Below, in pieces: positions 26,335-34,272 of a stretch of DNA of 47,070 nt. The notes beneath the pieces are model-generated. The model worked only from the letters and a program-made list of their open reading frames with translations. It had not been told where the DNA came from and searched no databases. The stretch lies in assembly GCA_028280065.1 (NCBI GenBank), contig JANQMN010000059.1, positions 1 through 47,070 of the forward strand, given 5' to 3'. This stretch comes from Hahella sp. (lineage in GTDB: Bacteria > Pseudomonadota > Gammaproteobacteria > Pseudomonadales > Oleiphilaceae). The position numbers and the translations under genes are program-made. Every line of letters begins with the position of its first letter. The first letter of the stretch is position 1.

Positions 26335-26888
26335 TATTTGCTGACCTACCATTGTCTTGCCTGCCGTTGCGAACATTATACCTACTATGTACGTCCGGAA
26401 TACCGGTGGGATCAGAACTGACCGATAGATTTAATTTATGTTTCCGGTGCCTTGCCATTGATCTGATTCACTGTCGCATTAATGGGATCGGTCGAAGCAA
26501 TACGAGGGTAAACGATGGATAGTTATATGGCGAAATGTAACTGAAATTAACATTGCGTAATCTACTAGTCGTCCTAAACTAGTAGTAACCGTTCTGAAAC
26601 AACGTTTCTGAGAGGGCACACTACCGCAGCATATGGCAGCGCTGGAACGCCGGCCCGGTGCCAAAATCCATAACCTATGTTATTGATTTTGAGAGAAACT
26701 AAGTTTTTTTAGTTTCGACTCCATGAAACGGACGGTTTGCCGCGGGAAGGATGCCGTTTCAGGATGAAATTTAGTAAGCAATTCGAAATCAGAATAACCA
26801 ATAAGTGACGACCTACCACTCATTTCCGGAAGCCATTCGACTTTGGGCAATGAGCTGTAAGTGTGCTCAAAAAACGGTGGAATCGGCT
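26335..26888. promoter_or_regulatory. Long control region with three inverted repeats before the double-barrel OMP gene
   Basis: No gene is evident here. Three perfect inverted repeats stand out: CTACTAGT/ACTAGTAG (26562-26569 and 26578-26585, 8-base loop), GAAAC-aac-GTTTC (26596-26608) and GAAACTAA/TTAGTTTC (26695-26702 and 26709-26716, 6-base loop). None has a terminator T-tract. They may be operators or leader-RNA stems for the gene starting at 26889. GTGGA before ATG 26889 is the likely ribosome-binding site. Confidence 0.4.
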
Positions 26889-29504
26889 ATGAACCAATCT
26901 CAATCTGCATTGCTCAATTTGCTCACCAAATCCTCACCCGTTACCCTCATGATACAAGCCTTGGTGGTAGCTTTGCTGTTTGCGCTATCCGGCGTTTCCT
27001 GGGGTGCTACGGCAGTGGACGATTTTTATGTGCTGAATCCCCAGGATGGCTCCGACACATTGGCAGTCATCTATAACGACCGAATCGATATTTCCTCGGT
27101 GGAAGCCCTGGATCTGATATCCATTACCAATGTCGGTCCGTTGTCTGATCCCGATGCCGGTTCTGTCGCGATTGCGTTTATTGATCCCATAGAAATCGAC
27201 GGACAAATCATTGGGGAAAACAAAGCGTTTGCGGTGCGTTTCACTCCCAATCCGGCATTCGTGGGAACGGTCTTCTTCGACTACACCGTGCAGGATGCCC
27301 GGGGAGCCAGTACCGGGACCGTCACTTTGCAATTAGTAGGCAGTACTGATGTTGTGATTGCCGTGGACGATCGGTTTAAAACAGCCGGGGATGAAATTTT
27401 TATCTATCCTCTCGAAAACGACACGGCTCCCTCGAATGCGCAGTTTACCTTCAGTCTTCCTGACCGGGGTGAGCTGGACGATACCAGCGCCGTGAACGGT
27501 CTACTGCGTTATCAGCCGCCTGCCGGCGATGAGATATTTGATACCAGCTTCACCTATACCGTTACCGCCAATGGTGTTTCCGATACCGGCACTGTGTTTA
27601 TTACCGTTGACCCCACGCTCGATCCGATAAGCGGCGGTATTGTCGATGAAGAAGTGGCGGATGTTGCCCAGGTTTTGCAAATCGCCTGTGACGCCAACAC
27701 GATTACCGAAAATCCTGACGAAACCTTTGCTGCTACCTGTAACGAACTTGCCGGGTTAGAGCTGATCGAGCGGTCGGAAGCATTGGAAAATATTCTGTTG
27801 CGTCAGGTTGGCGCTCAGGCAGGTTCACTGAAGGATCAGGCAGCTAACCAGGTAAAAATGGTCGCCGGTCGCCTGCAATCGCTACGCGCGGGTGCGACAG
27901 GATTTAGTTTCAACGGCCTAAATGCCACCATCAATGGCCAGCAGGTTGCCCTGGGCGAAATCTTTAACAGCTACGTTACCGGAGGCGCCGCCGGAGACGG
28001 CGGTAGCAACCTGAGCGCCTTTATCACCGGTACATTGGAAATAGGTGAAGGCGAATCCCGAGAAAAGGAAGCGGCATTTGATTATGACTCGCAACAGATT
28101 CTGGCCGGCATGGATTACCGTTTTTCGCCCGAAACGGTTGTCGGACTGGCTCTAGGATTCGATACCACCGAAACCGATGAGCAAGGCAGCAATACCAAGC
28201 TGGAAAACGACGGTATCACGGTGTCCATGTACGGTAACTATTATCCGGCCGACTACTTTTATGTTGATTGGCTGGTAGGATATGGCACGTCGTCCATTGA
28301 CACAACACGGGCTGTAAACGTCGGCGGTATTTCTTCGGTTTCTTCAGGCAGTACGGACGGTTCGACAACCAGCGCCGCGTTGGGTCTGGGATTGACGCAT
28401 CAAATAGATGCCTGGTCGATGGACGGTTATCTCAATCTTGAATATCGTACGGTCGTCGTTGATGCCTATGAAGAGGATAACGATGCGGGATTGGGCTTGA
28501 GTATCCAAGAAACTTCCACCGATACCGGTACCGCCCGGCTCGGCGCAAGGTTCAGCAATGCCATTTCCCTGAATTTTGGCGTACTGATTCCACAACTGGA
28601 AATCGAGATGGTCAATGATTTCAAGAGCGAAGCCGCGCGGATCGAGGCAGAGCTGGTCAACTCTTCTGAAGCGGGTACCTTCGTTGTGACCAATGAAGAC
28701 CCTGACGACAGCTACTTTAATACGGGGTTGAGCCTAACCGCCTTGTTCAAGAATGGCTTTTCAGGATTTGTGCGTTATGGAACAAACCTAGGCAAAGACG
28801 ACATCTCCATCGACACCTGGCAGGCGGGTGCAAGAATGGAATTCGGCGGACCGGTGGGCAACACTCGGATTTTCACAGCCCGGGACGATCAGAACTTCGG
28901 CGTTGGGTTGGCTTTCGGTACCACAGGGACGCAGTTATCCGTCGCTATACCGGTAGCAAACGAGTATGCAAATATTCGGGGAATATTCTCCGGATTCTCC
29001 TATGATCGAACCGAAGAGCTGGATGACGTCGACTATGATCTGGACTTTGGTTTATTCACCGGTGGACTTACCTTGGATTGGCACCCATTCGGTGGCGGCT
29101 TCCGCATGAGCGGCGGCTTTTTTACCTACAATAACGATATTGATGGCAGCGCAACGCCGACTGAAAACGTGGAAATTGGTGAAAGTACTTTTACTCCTGA
29201 GGAAGTGGGAACACTGAATGCCGATCTTAGCTTCGACAGCAGTTTTGCGCCCTATCTAGGTATCGGCTGGGGGAATTCTGTCTCTCCAGGCTCCAATTGG
29301 AGTTTTTCTGCTGATCTAGGCGTTCTTTTCACTGATAATCCCACGGTTGAATTGACGGCTGACAGCCCACTGGCGGATGCAAATCCAGCATTGAAAGCCG
29401 AACTGTTGTTGCAGCTGCAAGTGGAAGAGCAAAAAGTGAATGACGACATCGAAGACTTTAAGTACTGGCCGGTCGTCAATGTCGGCTTCTCCTATCACTT
29501 CTAG
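26889..29504 (+). CDS. Outer-membrane protein with cadherin/Ig-like repeats, an autotransporter barrel and a second OMP barrel
   Basis: The 871-residue protein has a signal peptide (hydrophobic core IQALVVALLFALSGVSWGA) and two cadherin/Ig-like repeats, each starting AVDD (about 40-255). A short Cys-containing helical linker follows (CDANTITENPDETFAATCNELAGLEL). An autotransporter-type beta barrel then runs from about 370 to 654, with alternating hydrophobic strands ending in a Phe (GARMEF). A further barrel-like section from about 667 contains ApYLGIGWGNS and ends FSYHF, the terminal-Phe signal for BAM-dependent insertion. Either barrel alone would be complete, so this looks like a fusion of two outer-membrane proteins in one frame. 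The frame also opens at GTG 26805; ATG 26889 has GTGGA seven bases upstream. A strong terminator follows. Confidence 0.82.
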   Translation: MNQSQSALLNLLTKSSPVTLMIQALVVALLFALSGVSWGATAVDDFYVLNPQDGSDTLAVIYNDRIDISSVEALDLISITNVGPLSDPDAGSVAIAFIDPIEIDGQIIGENKAFAVRFTPNPAFVGTVFFDYTVQDARGASTGTVTLQLVGSTDVVIAVDDRFKTAGDEIFIYPLENDTAPSNAQFTFSLPDRGELDDTSAVNGLLRYQPPAGDEIFDTSFTYTVTANGVSDTGTVFITVDPTLDPISGGIVDEEVADVAQVLQIACDANTITENPDETFAATCNELAGLELIERSEALENILLRQVGAQAGSLKDQAANQVKMVAGRLQSLRAGATGFSFNGLNATINGQQVALGEIFNSYVTGGAAGDGGSNLSAFITGTLEIGEGESREKEAAFDYDSQQILAGMDYRFSPETVVGLALGFDTTETDEQGSNTKLENDGITVSMYGNYYPADYFYVDWLVGYGTSSIDTTRAVNVGGISSVSSGSTDGSTTSAALGLGLTHQIDAWSMDGYLNLEYRTVVVDAYEEDNDAGLGLSIQETSTDTGTARLGARFSNAISLNFGVLIPQLEIEMVNDFKSEAARIEAELVNSSEAGTFVVTNEDPDDSYFNTGLSLTALFKNGFSGFVRYGTNLGKDDISIDTWQAGARMEFGGPVGNTRIFTARDDQNFGVGLAFGTTGTQLSVAIPVANEYANIRGIFSGFSYDRTEELDDVDYDLDFGLFTGGLTLDWHPFGGGFRMSGGFFTYNNDIDGSATPTENVEIGESTFTPEEVGTLNADLSFDSSFAPYLGIGWGNSVSPGSNWSFSADLGVLFTDNPTVELTADSPLADANPALKAELLLQLQVEEQKVNDDIEDFKYWPVVNVGFSYHF

Positions 29505-29521
29505 GGAATATTTAAAAACCG

Positions 29522-29547
29522 AAGGCGGACAGTGTTCCGCCTTTTTT
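29522..29547 (+). terminator. Strong rho-independent terminator
   Basis: AAGGCGGA (29522-29529) pairs perfectly with TCCGCCTT (29536-29543) around a 6-base loop, followed by four more Ts. It lies 17 bases after the stop of the double-barrel protein gene and separates it from the LetA/LetB-like operon. Confidence 0.92.
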
Positions 29548-29714
29548 GATTCTATTCTTGGATTATTTTGCTTGCTATTCTGGACATCAAATAGTCAGCG
29601 TTAAACAAGTTCAAGGTTTGATAGCTACGAACGCTCAAATTGCTTTACAGGATTTATGTGTTGGATTTAACTTCGACCTTGAGTTAATAATCCTTGGGTT
29701 CCAGGAAGTTCTAA

Positions 29715-30374
29715 ATGGCGGAATTGCAAAGCTCTGCAACTGATGACGCGAATGCCAGGCTGCACCCCGATAACTTACGAGGACTTGTCGCCTGTCCGCA
29801 TTGTGATCTTCTACTTCAAAAAAAGGCGTTGCGGTATAGTGAAAAAGCCAAATGTCCTCGTTGCGACTGCCTGCTTCAGCAAAAGAAAAAGAATTCCATC
29901 GAAAGAACGTTCGCAGTTGCCTTGGCAGGACTTATCGCTTTCTTTCCGGCAATGACTTTGCCGTTGCTGGGGTTGCGGGCAGGAGGATTGGAAAACGAGG
30001 CATCCTTGGTAGAGTGCATCCAAGCCGTGTTAAAGAACGAACTCTACTTTGCCGGGTTGCTGATATTGCTTTTCTGTGTGCTGGCACCGTTGTTTCGTTT
30101 GTTGATCATTTTTTATCTGACATCCTACGTGATGAATGGAAAAGAAGCTCCCTATGGCGTTGAGCTGCTGAGATTTTTTCATGAGTTGGAAGAATGGGGA
30201 ATGCTGGAGGTGTTTTTATTGGGCCTGGTGGTCTCGCTTTATAAGATTATCGGCCTGGCTGATGCGGTATTTGGCTTTGGTTTGGTAGCCTTCGTCATGG
30301 TATTGATGGCTTCGACCATGGCGACATACTTCCTCGACGAACAACTCCTTTGGGAGCAGCTGCATGGCCAGTAG
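29715..30374 (+). CDS. PqiA/LetA-family membrane protein, first half
   Basis: The 219-residue protein has a zinc-ribbon start (C27-P-H-C30 and C47-P-R-C50) followed by four membrane helices, the PqiA domain. In Escherichia coli LetA is one protein with two such ribbon-plus-helices halves; here the halves are separate genes. LetA-type proteins act in the inner membrane with MCE tunnels (LetB) to move lipids between the membranes. AGGA lies eight bases before the ATG. The last 11 bases overlap the next gene, implying coupled translation and an equimolar product. Confidence 0.88.
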   Translation: MAELQSSATDDANARLHPDNLRGLVACPHCDLLLQKKALRYSEKAKCPRCDCLLQQKKKNSIERTFAVALAGLIAFFPAMTLPLLGLRAGGLENEASLVECIQAVLKNELYFAGLLILLFCVLAPLFRLLIIFYLTSYVMNGKEAPYGVELLRFFHELEEWGMLEVFLLGLVVSLYKIIGLADAVFGFGLVAFVMVLMASTMATYFLDEQLLWEQLHGQ

Positions 30375-30990
30375 GGCGATTTCCGCAAGATCGCGGGGGC
30401 TTGCGGTTTGCCATTTCTGCCACCAGCTTAACCCCATGCCCGCTGATGCTGACCATACAAGCTGTCTGCGCTGTCATGCCGATGTTCATATGCGCAAACC
30501 GCGCAGCATCGAACGCTGCTGGGCGCTGGTCATTGCTTCGCTGATTACCTTTATCCCGGCAAATACTTTGCCGATTATGACGGTAACCTACTTTGGAAGC
30601 GGTACGCCGGATACGATTCTGTCCGGTATTGTTGCGCTCTTTAAATTGAATATGTGGCCGGTTGCCATTGTGGTTTTCATTGCCAGTTTCGTCGTGCCGT
30701 TGGCAAAAATATTGGGCTTGATTATTCTTCTGATTACCGTGCAGCGGCATTCCCGAGTGCAGCCGAAACATCGGACGATTATGTTTCGGTTGGTGGATCT
30801 ACTGGGCAAATGGTCCATGTTGGATGTTTTTGTAGTAGCGATCATGGCCGCGGTAGTCAAGCTTGGTTTCATCACTTCCATTATTCCCGGTCAAGGTGCC
30901 GTCGCCTTTGCGGTAACAGTGGTACTGACCATGTTCGCGGCACATTCTTTTGACCCGCGATTAATCTGGGACCTAAAACACAATGAGTGA
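30364..30990 (+). CDS. PqiA/LetA-family membrane protein, second half
   Basis: The 208-residue protein starts with its own zinc ribbon (C16-H-F-C19 and C34-L-R-C37) and has four membrane helices. WSMLDVFVVAIMAAVVKLG and FDPRLIWD are PqiA-domain hallmarks. It overlaps the upstream PqiA gene by 11 bases and the MCE gene by eight (ATGAGTGA), so the three are tightly coupled. The two PqiA proteins probably pair in the membrane to do the job of a single LetA. Each has its own start and ribbon, so the split is a real gene arrangement rather than a frameshift. Confidence 0.88.
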   Translation: MASRAISARSRGLAVCHFCHQLNPMPADADHTSCLRCHADVHMRKPRSIERCWALVIASLITFIPANTLPIMTVTYFGSGTPDTILSGIVALFKLNMWPVAIVVFIASFVVPLAKILGLIILLITVQRHSRVQPKHRTIMFRLVDLLGKWSMLDVFVVAIMAAVVKLGFITSIIPGQGAVAFAVTVVLTMFAAHSFDPRLIWDLKHNE

Positions 30991-33900
30991 AACTGAACCC
31001 ACCTTTGATCAAGTTCAGATCGATCGCAAGAAGCGCATCTCCTCGGTCTGGATTGTGCCGTTAATTGCACTGATTTTTGGTGGATACCTCGCCGTCAAAG
31101 GCTACATGGAAAGAGGCGTTTTCATCGTAGTAAATTTCGACACCGCCGCCGGAATCATTCCCGGTAAAACGGAGGTGCGTTATAAAGGTTTACCGGCGGG
31201 TTTAGTTAAATCCGTCCAACTCAATGATGACTTGCAGACTGTCAACGTCGAAATTGAGATGGTCAAACGCACCAAGTCTCTGCTGACGACGGAAGCCGCC
31301 TTTTGGCTGGTACAGCCCGAGATTTCCCTGTCCGGTGTTTCGGGTTTGGAAACTATTACCGGCGGCAACTACATCGGGTTTCGGCCAGGATTAAAGGAAA
31401 ACGGCAAACTGGTTGACGAATATGTCGCGCTCAAGTCGCCGCCGCCTATCCCTAAGTCCACGCCCGGATTGCACATCGTCTTAACTTCCGAAAATAAAGG
31501 CTCGATTCAGATCGGAACAAAGGTTTACTACCGCCAGATTGCTGTAGGCGAGGTCACTTCTCTGGGTTTGAATGAATTGAACAAAGGCGTGAAGTTTGAA
31601 GTACATATCAAGGAAGAGCATGCTGATCTCGTGTCCAACCACAGTCGTTTTTGGAATGCCAGCGGGATTACCTTGAGTGGCGGCTTGTCGGGGTTTAAGT
31701 TTCGTACCGAATCGGTGGAAGCGCTTCTGGTGGGAGGCATTGCGTTCGACAATATCGATACCACTACAATGGTAACGAATACCGGGTTCAATCCTGAATT
31801 CGTGCTGTATGAGGATTTTGAAGCGGCCCAGGTCGGTCTTCCCATTACCCTAAGGCTACCCTTTGGCGCCGGTATCCGGGAGGGCACGGAAATTCGCTAT
31901 GAGGGTTTGAAGGCAGGTAAAGTCACCAGCTACACGGTGGATATTGAATCCCGCACCATTATTGCAAAAGCCACGATCGATCCGAGAGCTGAGAAAGCGC
32001 TTAACGACAATACTATTTTCTATCTCGTTGCGCCAAAAGCGTCATTGGCGGGCATTGCCAACCTGGAGACAATTATTACCGGCCGTTTCATCAGTATCCG
32101 CCCTTCTTTTGAAGGTCGTCCGGTGACTGAATTTGAGGTGTTGAGGGAGGCGCCGCCCTTGGATTATGACCTGCCGGGTCTGCATATCAATTTATTAAGT
32201 GAGTTTGCCCAAGGTTTGAGCCACGGTGACCCCATTTCATTTCGCAAGATTCAGGTGGGGACCATTCAGCAGGTGAAATACTCCGATGAGTTACAGAAGT
32301 TTGTTGTTGCTGCCCATATTGAACCGGATTATGTACATCTGGTGAGCGCCAACACGCGGTTTTGGCAGGCGGGTGGTTTGCGGGTGAAAGGCAATATTCA
32401 GAATTTTGCAATAGAGACCGATTCGTTACTCAGTCTGATCAGTGGCGGGGTTGCCTTCGATATAGTCGGGCAGCCGGTCGATACGGGAATTGCCGTGGAA
32501 AACGGTGCTGAGTTTACCCTGTTCCTCGACCAGGAAGATGCGCTGTTCCGTCACGCCATTCAAATTTCTTTTCCCACCAAAGAAGGACTTGTCGAAGGCG
32601 TTACGCCGGTTAAATACAACGGTGTGGTGATTGGCAGAGTCAGAACGATTTCCACGGACCATAGCTTGCGAAGAGTGACGGCTAGTGTAGGGATCAATCC
32701 GCGATTTGGTTGGATTCTGCGGGAAAAAACCCAGTTTTGGCTGGTGACGCCTTCCCTGTCGAAGGAAGGGCTGGAAGCGATTCTTTCAGGCGGTTTTATC
32801 ACGTTGGTGCCAGGCGAAGGAAAGTTTACCGATCGATTTAAAGCCAATCTCAACCCGCCCGTATATGAACCGGAGTCCCCCGGTTTACAGATAGTAATTC
32901 GAAGCGAGCAGGCCGGATCGCTCGTTAGAGGATCCGGAATCTACTATCAGCAACTGAAAGTGGGCGAAATACAGGGAGTGCAGTTGGATAAGGCGCGCGA
33001 AGGGGTGGAAATCTTTGCCCATATTGAAGAGCAATACAGCGATTTGGTAAAAACCGGCAGCCGCTTCTATCAGGTCAGTGGGCTTTTCTTGAAAGGAGAT
33101 TTAACCGGCTTCAAAGTCCGGACGGAATCTCTCGCGACCATGCTCAATGGCGGTATTGCCTTTTATACCCCGCCGGATGTTAAGCAAGAAACTGCCGCAA
33201 CCGACCAAACTACGTTTGAGCTCTTTGACGACCTCGAAGCTGCCAAGCTCGCCAGTATCAATATTCGGATTCGGTTTAACTCCGCTCAGGGTTTGCGGAT
33301 CAATATGCCGATCAAGTATCAGGACCAGAAAATCGGTGAAGTTACTCATATTGAATTTGCTGACGATCTAAACTATGTGACCGTGCAAGCGGCATTGAAC
33401 CGAAATGCAGCTGCCTATGCCCGGACAGAATCCAAGTTTTGGCTAGTGAAACCCCAGGTCGGTTTAAGTGAAATCAGAAATGTCGAGACCATTGTCACCG
33501 GCACTTACCTGGCAGCGGAACCCGGTGGCGGACAGCCGGCCTATGACTATATCGGGTTGGAAGAACCTCCGGTCATCAAGAGCGTCCGCAGTGGTTTAAA
33601 CCTGGTGCTGACCAGCGACCGACTAGGTTCGCTGAAGATCGGCGATCCGGTAAGTTATCGGCAAATCCGTGTCGGCGAAATTATCGGCTTTGACATCGCG
33701 CCGGACGGCAATGGCGTTATTGTTTATGCCAACGTGTATCAGCGCTATTCACCTTTGGTGAAAAATGACACGGTGTTCTGGATGAGCAGCGGTATACGGG
33801 TGGATGCAGGCCTATTTTCCGGCGTTGAAATCAATACCGAATCGATTGAATCCCTGCTGTCCGGAGGCATCGCCTTCGCCACACCCGGCGCCACCCAAGG

Positions 33901-33997
33901 ACAACTGCAGGCTGAGCATGGAATGCGTTTTCGCTTGCATGACGAAGTGAATGAAGAGTGGTTGATTTGGAAGCCTAGTATTCGGTTGGCGGAATAG
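30983..33997 (+). CDS. letB: LetB/YebT-like MCE protein with eight MCE domains
   Basis: The 1004-residue protein has one N-terminal membrane helix (about 20-42) and eight MCE domains starting near residues 44, 162, 285, 399, 525, 634, 758 and 871. E. coli LetB has seven. Odd domains read like DTAAGIIPGKTEVRYKG, even ones like SENKGSIQIGTKVYYRQI-VGE, so the array looks like four copies of a two-domain unit. LetB-type proteins stack MCE rings into a tunnel across the periplasm that carries lipids to or from the outer membrane; an extra ring would lengthen it. It is the last gene after two PqiA genes. The symbol reflects similarity and operon context; the domain count makes it a homologue rather than a strict match. 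Confidence 0.9.
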   Translation: MSETEPTFDQVQIDRKKRISSVWIVPLIALIFGGYLAVKGYMERGVFIVVNFDTAAGIIPGKTEVRYKGLPAGLVKSVQLNDDLQTVNVEIEMVKRTKSLLTTEAAFWLVQPEISLSGVSGLETITGGNYIGFRPGLKENGKLVDEYVALKSPPPIPKSTPGLHIVLTSENKGSIQIGTKVYYRQIAVGEVTSLGLNELNKGVKFEVHIKEEHADLVSNHSRFWNASGITLSGGLSGFKFRTESVEALLVGGIAFDNIDTTTMVTNTGFNPEFVLYEDFEAAQVGLPITLRLPFGAGIREGTEIRYEGLKAGKVTSYTVDIESRTIIAKATIDPRAEKALNDNTIFYLVAPKASLAGIANLETIITGRFISIRPSFEGRPVTEFEVLREAPPLDYDLPGLHINLLSEFAQGLSHGDPISFRKIQVGTIQQVKYSDELQKFVVAAHIEPDYVHLVSANTRFWQAGGLRVKGNIQNFAIETDSLLSLISGGVAFDIVGQPVDTGIAVENGAEFTLFLDQEDALFRHAIQISFPTKEGLVEGVTPVKYNGVVIGRVRTISTDHSLRRVTASVGINPRFGWILREKTQFWLVTPSLSKEGLEAILSGGFITLVPGEGKFTDRFKANLNPPVYEPESPGLQIVIRSEQAGSLVRGSGIYYQQLKVGEIQGVQLDKAREGVEIFAHIEEQYSDLVKTGSRFYQVSGLFLKGDLTGFKVRTESLATMLNGGIAFYTPPDVKQETAATDQTTFELFDDLEAAKLASINIRIRFNSAQGLRINMPIKYQDQKIGEVTHIEFADDLNYVTVQAALNRNAAAYARTESKFWLVKPQVGLSEIRNVETIVTGTYLAAEPGGGQPAYDYIGLEEPPVIKSVRSGLNLVLTSDRLGSLKIGDPVSYRQIRVGEIIGFDIAPDGNGVIVYANVYQRYSPLVKNDTVFWMSSGIRVDAGLFSGVEINTESIESLLSGGIAFATPGATQGQLQAEHGMRFRLHDEVNEEWLIWKPSIRLAE

Positions 33998-34086
33998 TTA
34001 CGAATCAGTATTTGATTTACTGCCAAACCCACCAAAATATACAGCAGTACTAAAAAGCAAATTAGTTGTATGGAAAGCGTTCTAAC

Positions 34087-34178
34087 TTGTCGGATCTCAA
34101 TTTCCTTACCATTAATCCGGAATTTGTTAACAATTAGTAACGTTTTGTGTTGAATGCGCCTGGCTAAGTGGCTATAAA
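34087..34178 (+). promoter_or_regulatory. Conserved upstream block with probable operator, right toxin
   Basis: TTGTCGGATCTCAATTTC (34087-34104), 21 bases, GTTAACAATTAGTAAC (34126-34141), eight bases, then the -35 box: the same elements and spacings as before the left toxin at the other end. The GTTA-N8-TAAC palindrome is centred about 51 bases before the expected start of transcription, suitable for an activator. The rest of 33998-34272 holds no gene or clear terminator. Confidence 0.65.
34150..34178 (+). promoter_or_regulatory. Sigma-70-like promoter of the right RHS toxin
   Basis: TTGAAT (34150-34155), a 17-base spacer and TATAAA (34173-34178) are followed by GTGCGC. Transcription would begin near 34185, so the in-frame ATG at 34168 lies inside the promoter and cannot be the start. 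The ATG at 34273, with GAGG six bases upstream, leaves a leader of about 88 bases, close to the 94 of the left gene. Confidence 0.75.
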
Positions 34179-34272
34179 GTGCGCTTGTAGGCTAAGGATG
34201 GCTGGTCTCACCAAAAACTCTTCCTCCTTACCCTTTCAATCTGCCAATAACGATGAAGCAATGAGGTTGAAG

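Noticed and set aside
26805-26888. GTG start for the double-barrel protein
   Set aside because: It adds 28 residues before the signal peptide without a ribosome-binding site; ATG 26889 fits better.
30364-30374. Frameshift splitting a single LetA gene
   Set aside because: Each part has its own start codon and complete zinc ribbon, and short overlaps are typical of coupled genes.
34168-34272. N-terminal extension of the right toxin from ATG 34168
   Set aside because: It overlaps the promoter -10 box and spacer and has no ribosome-binding site.
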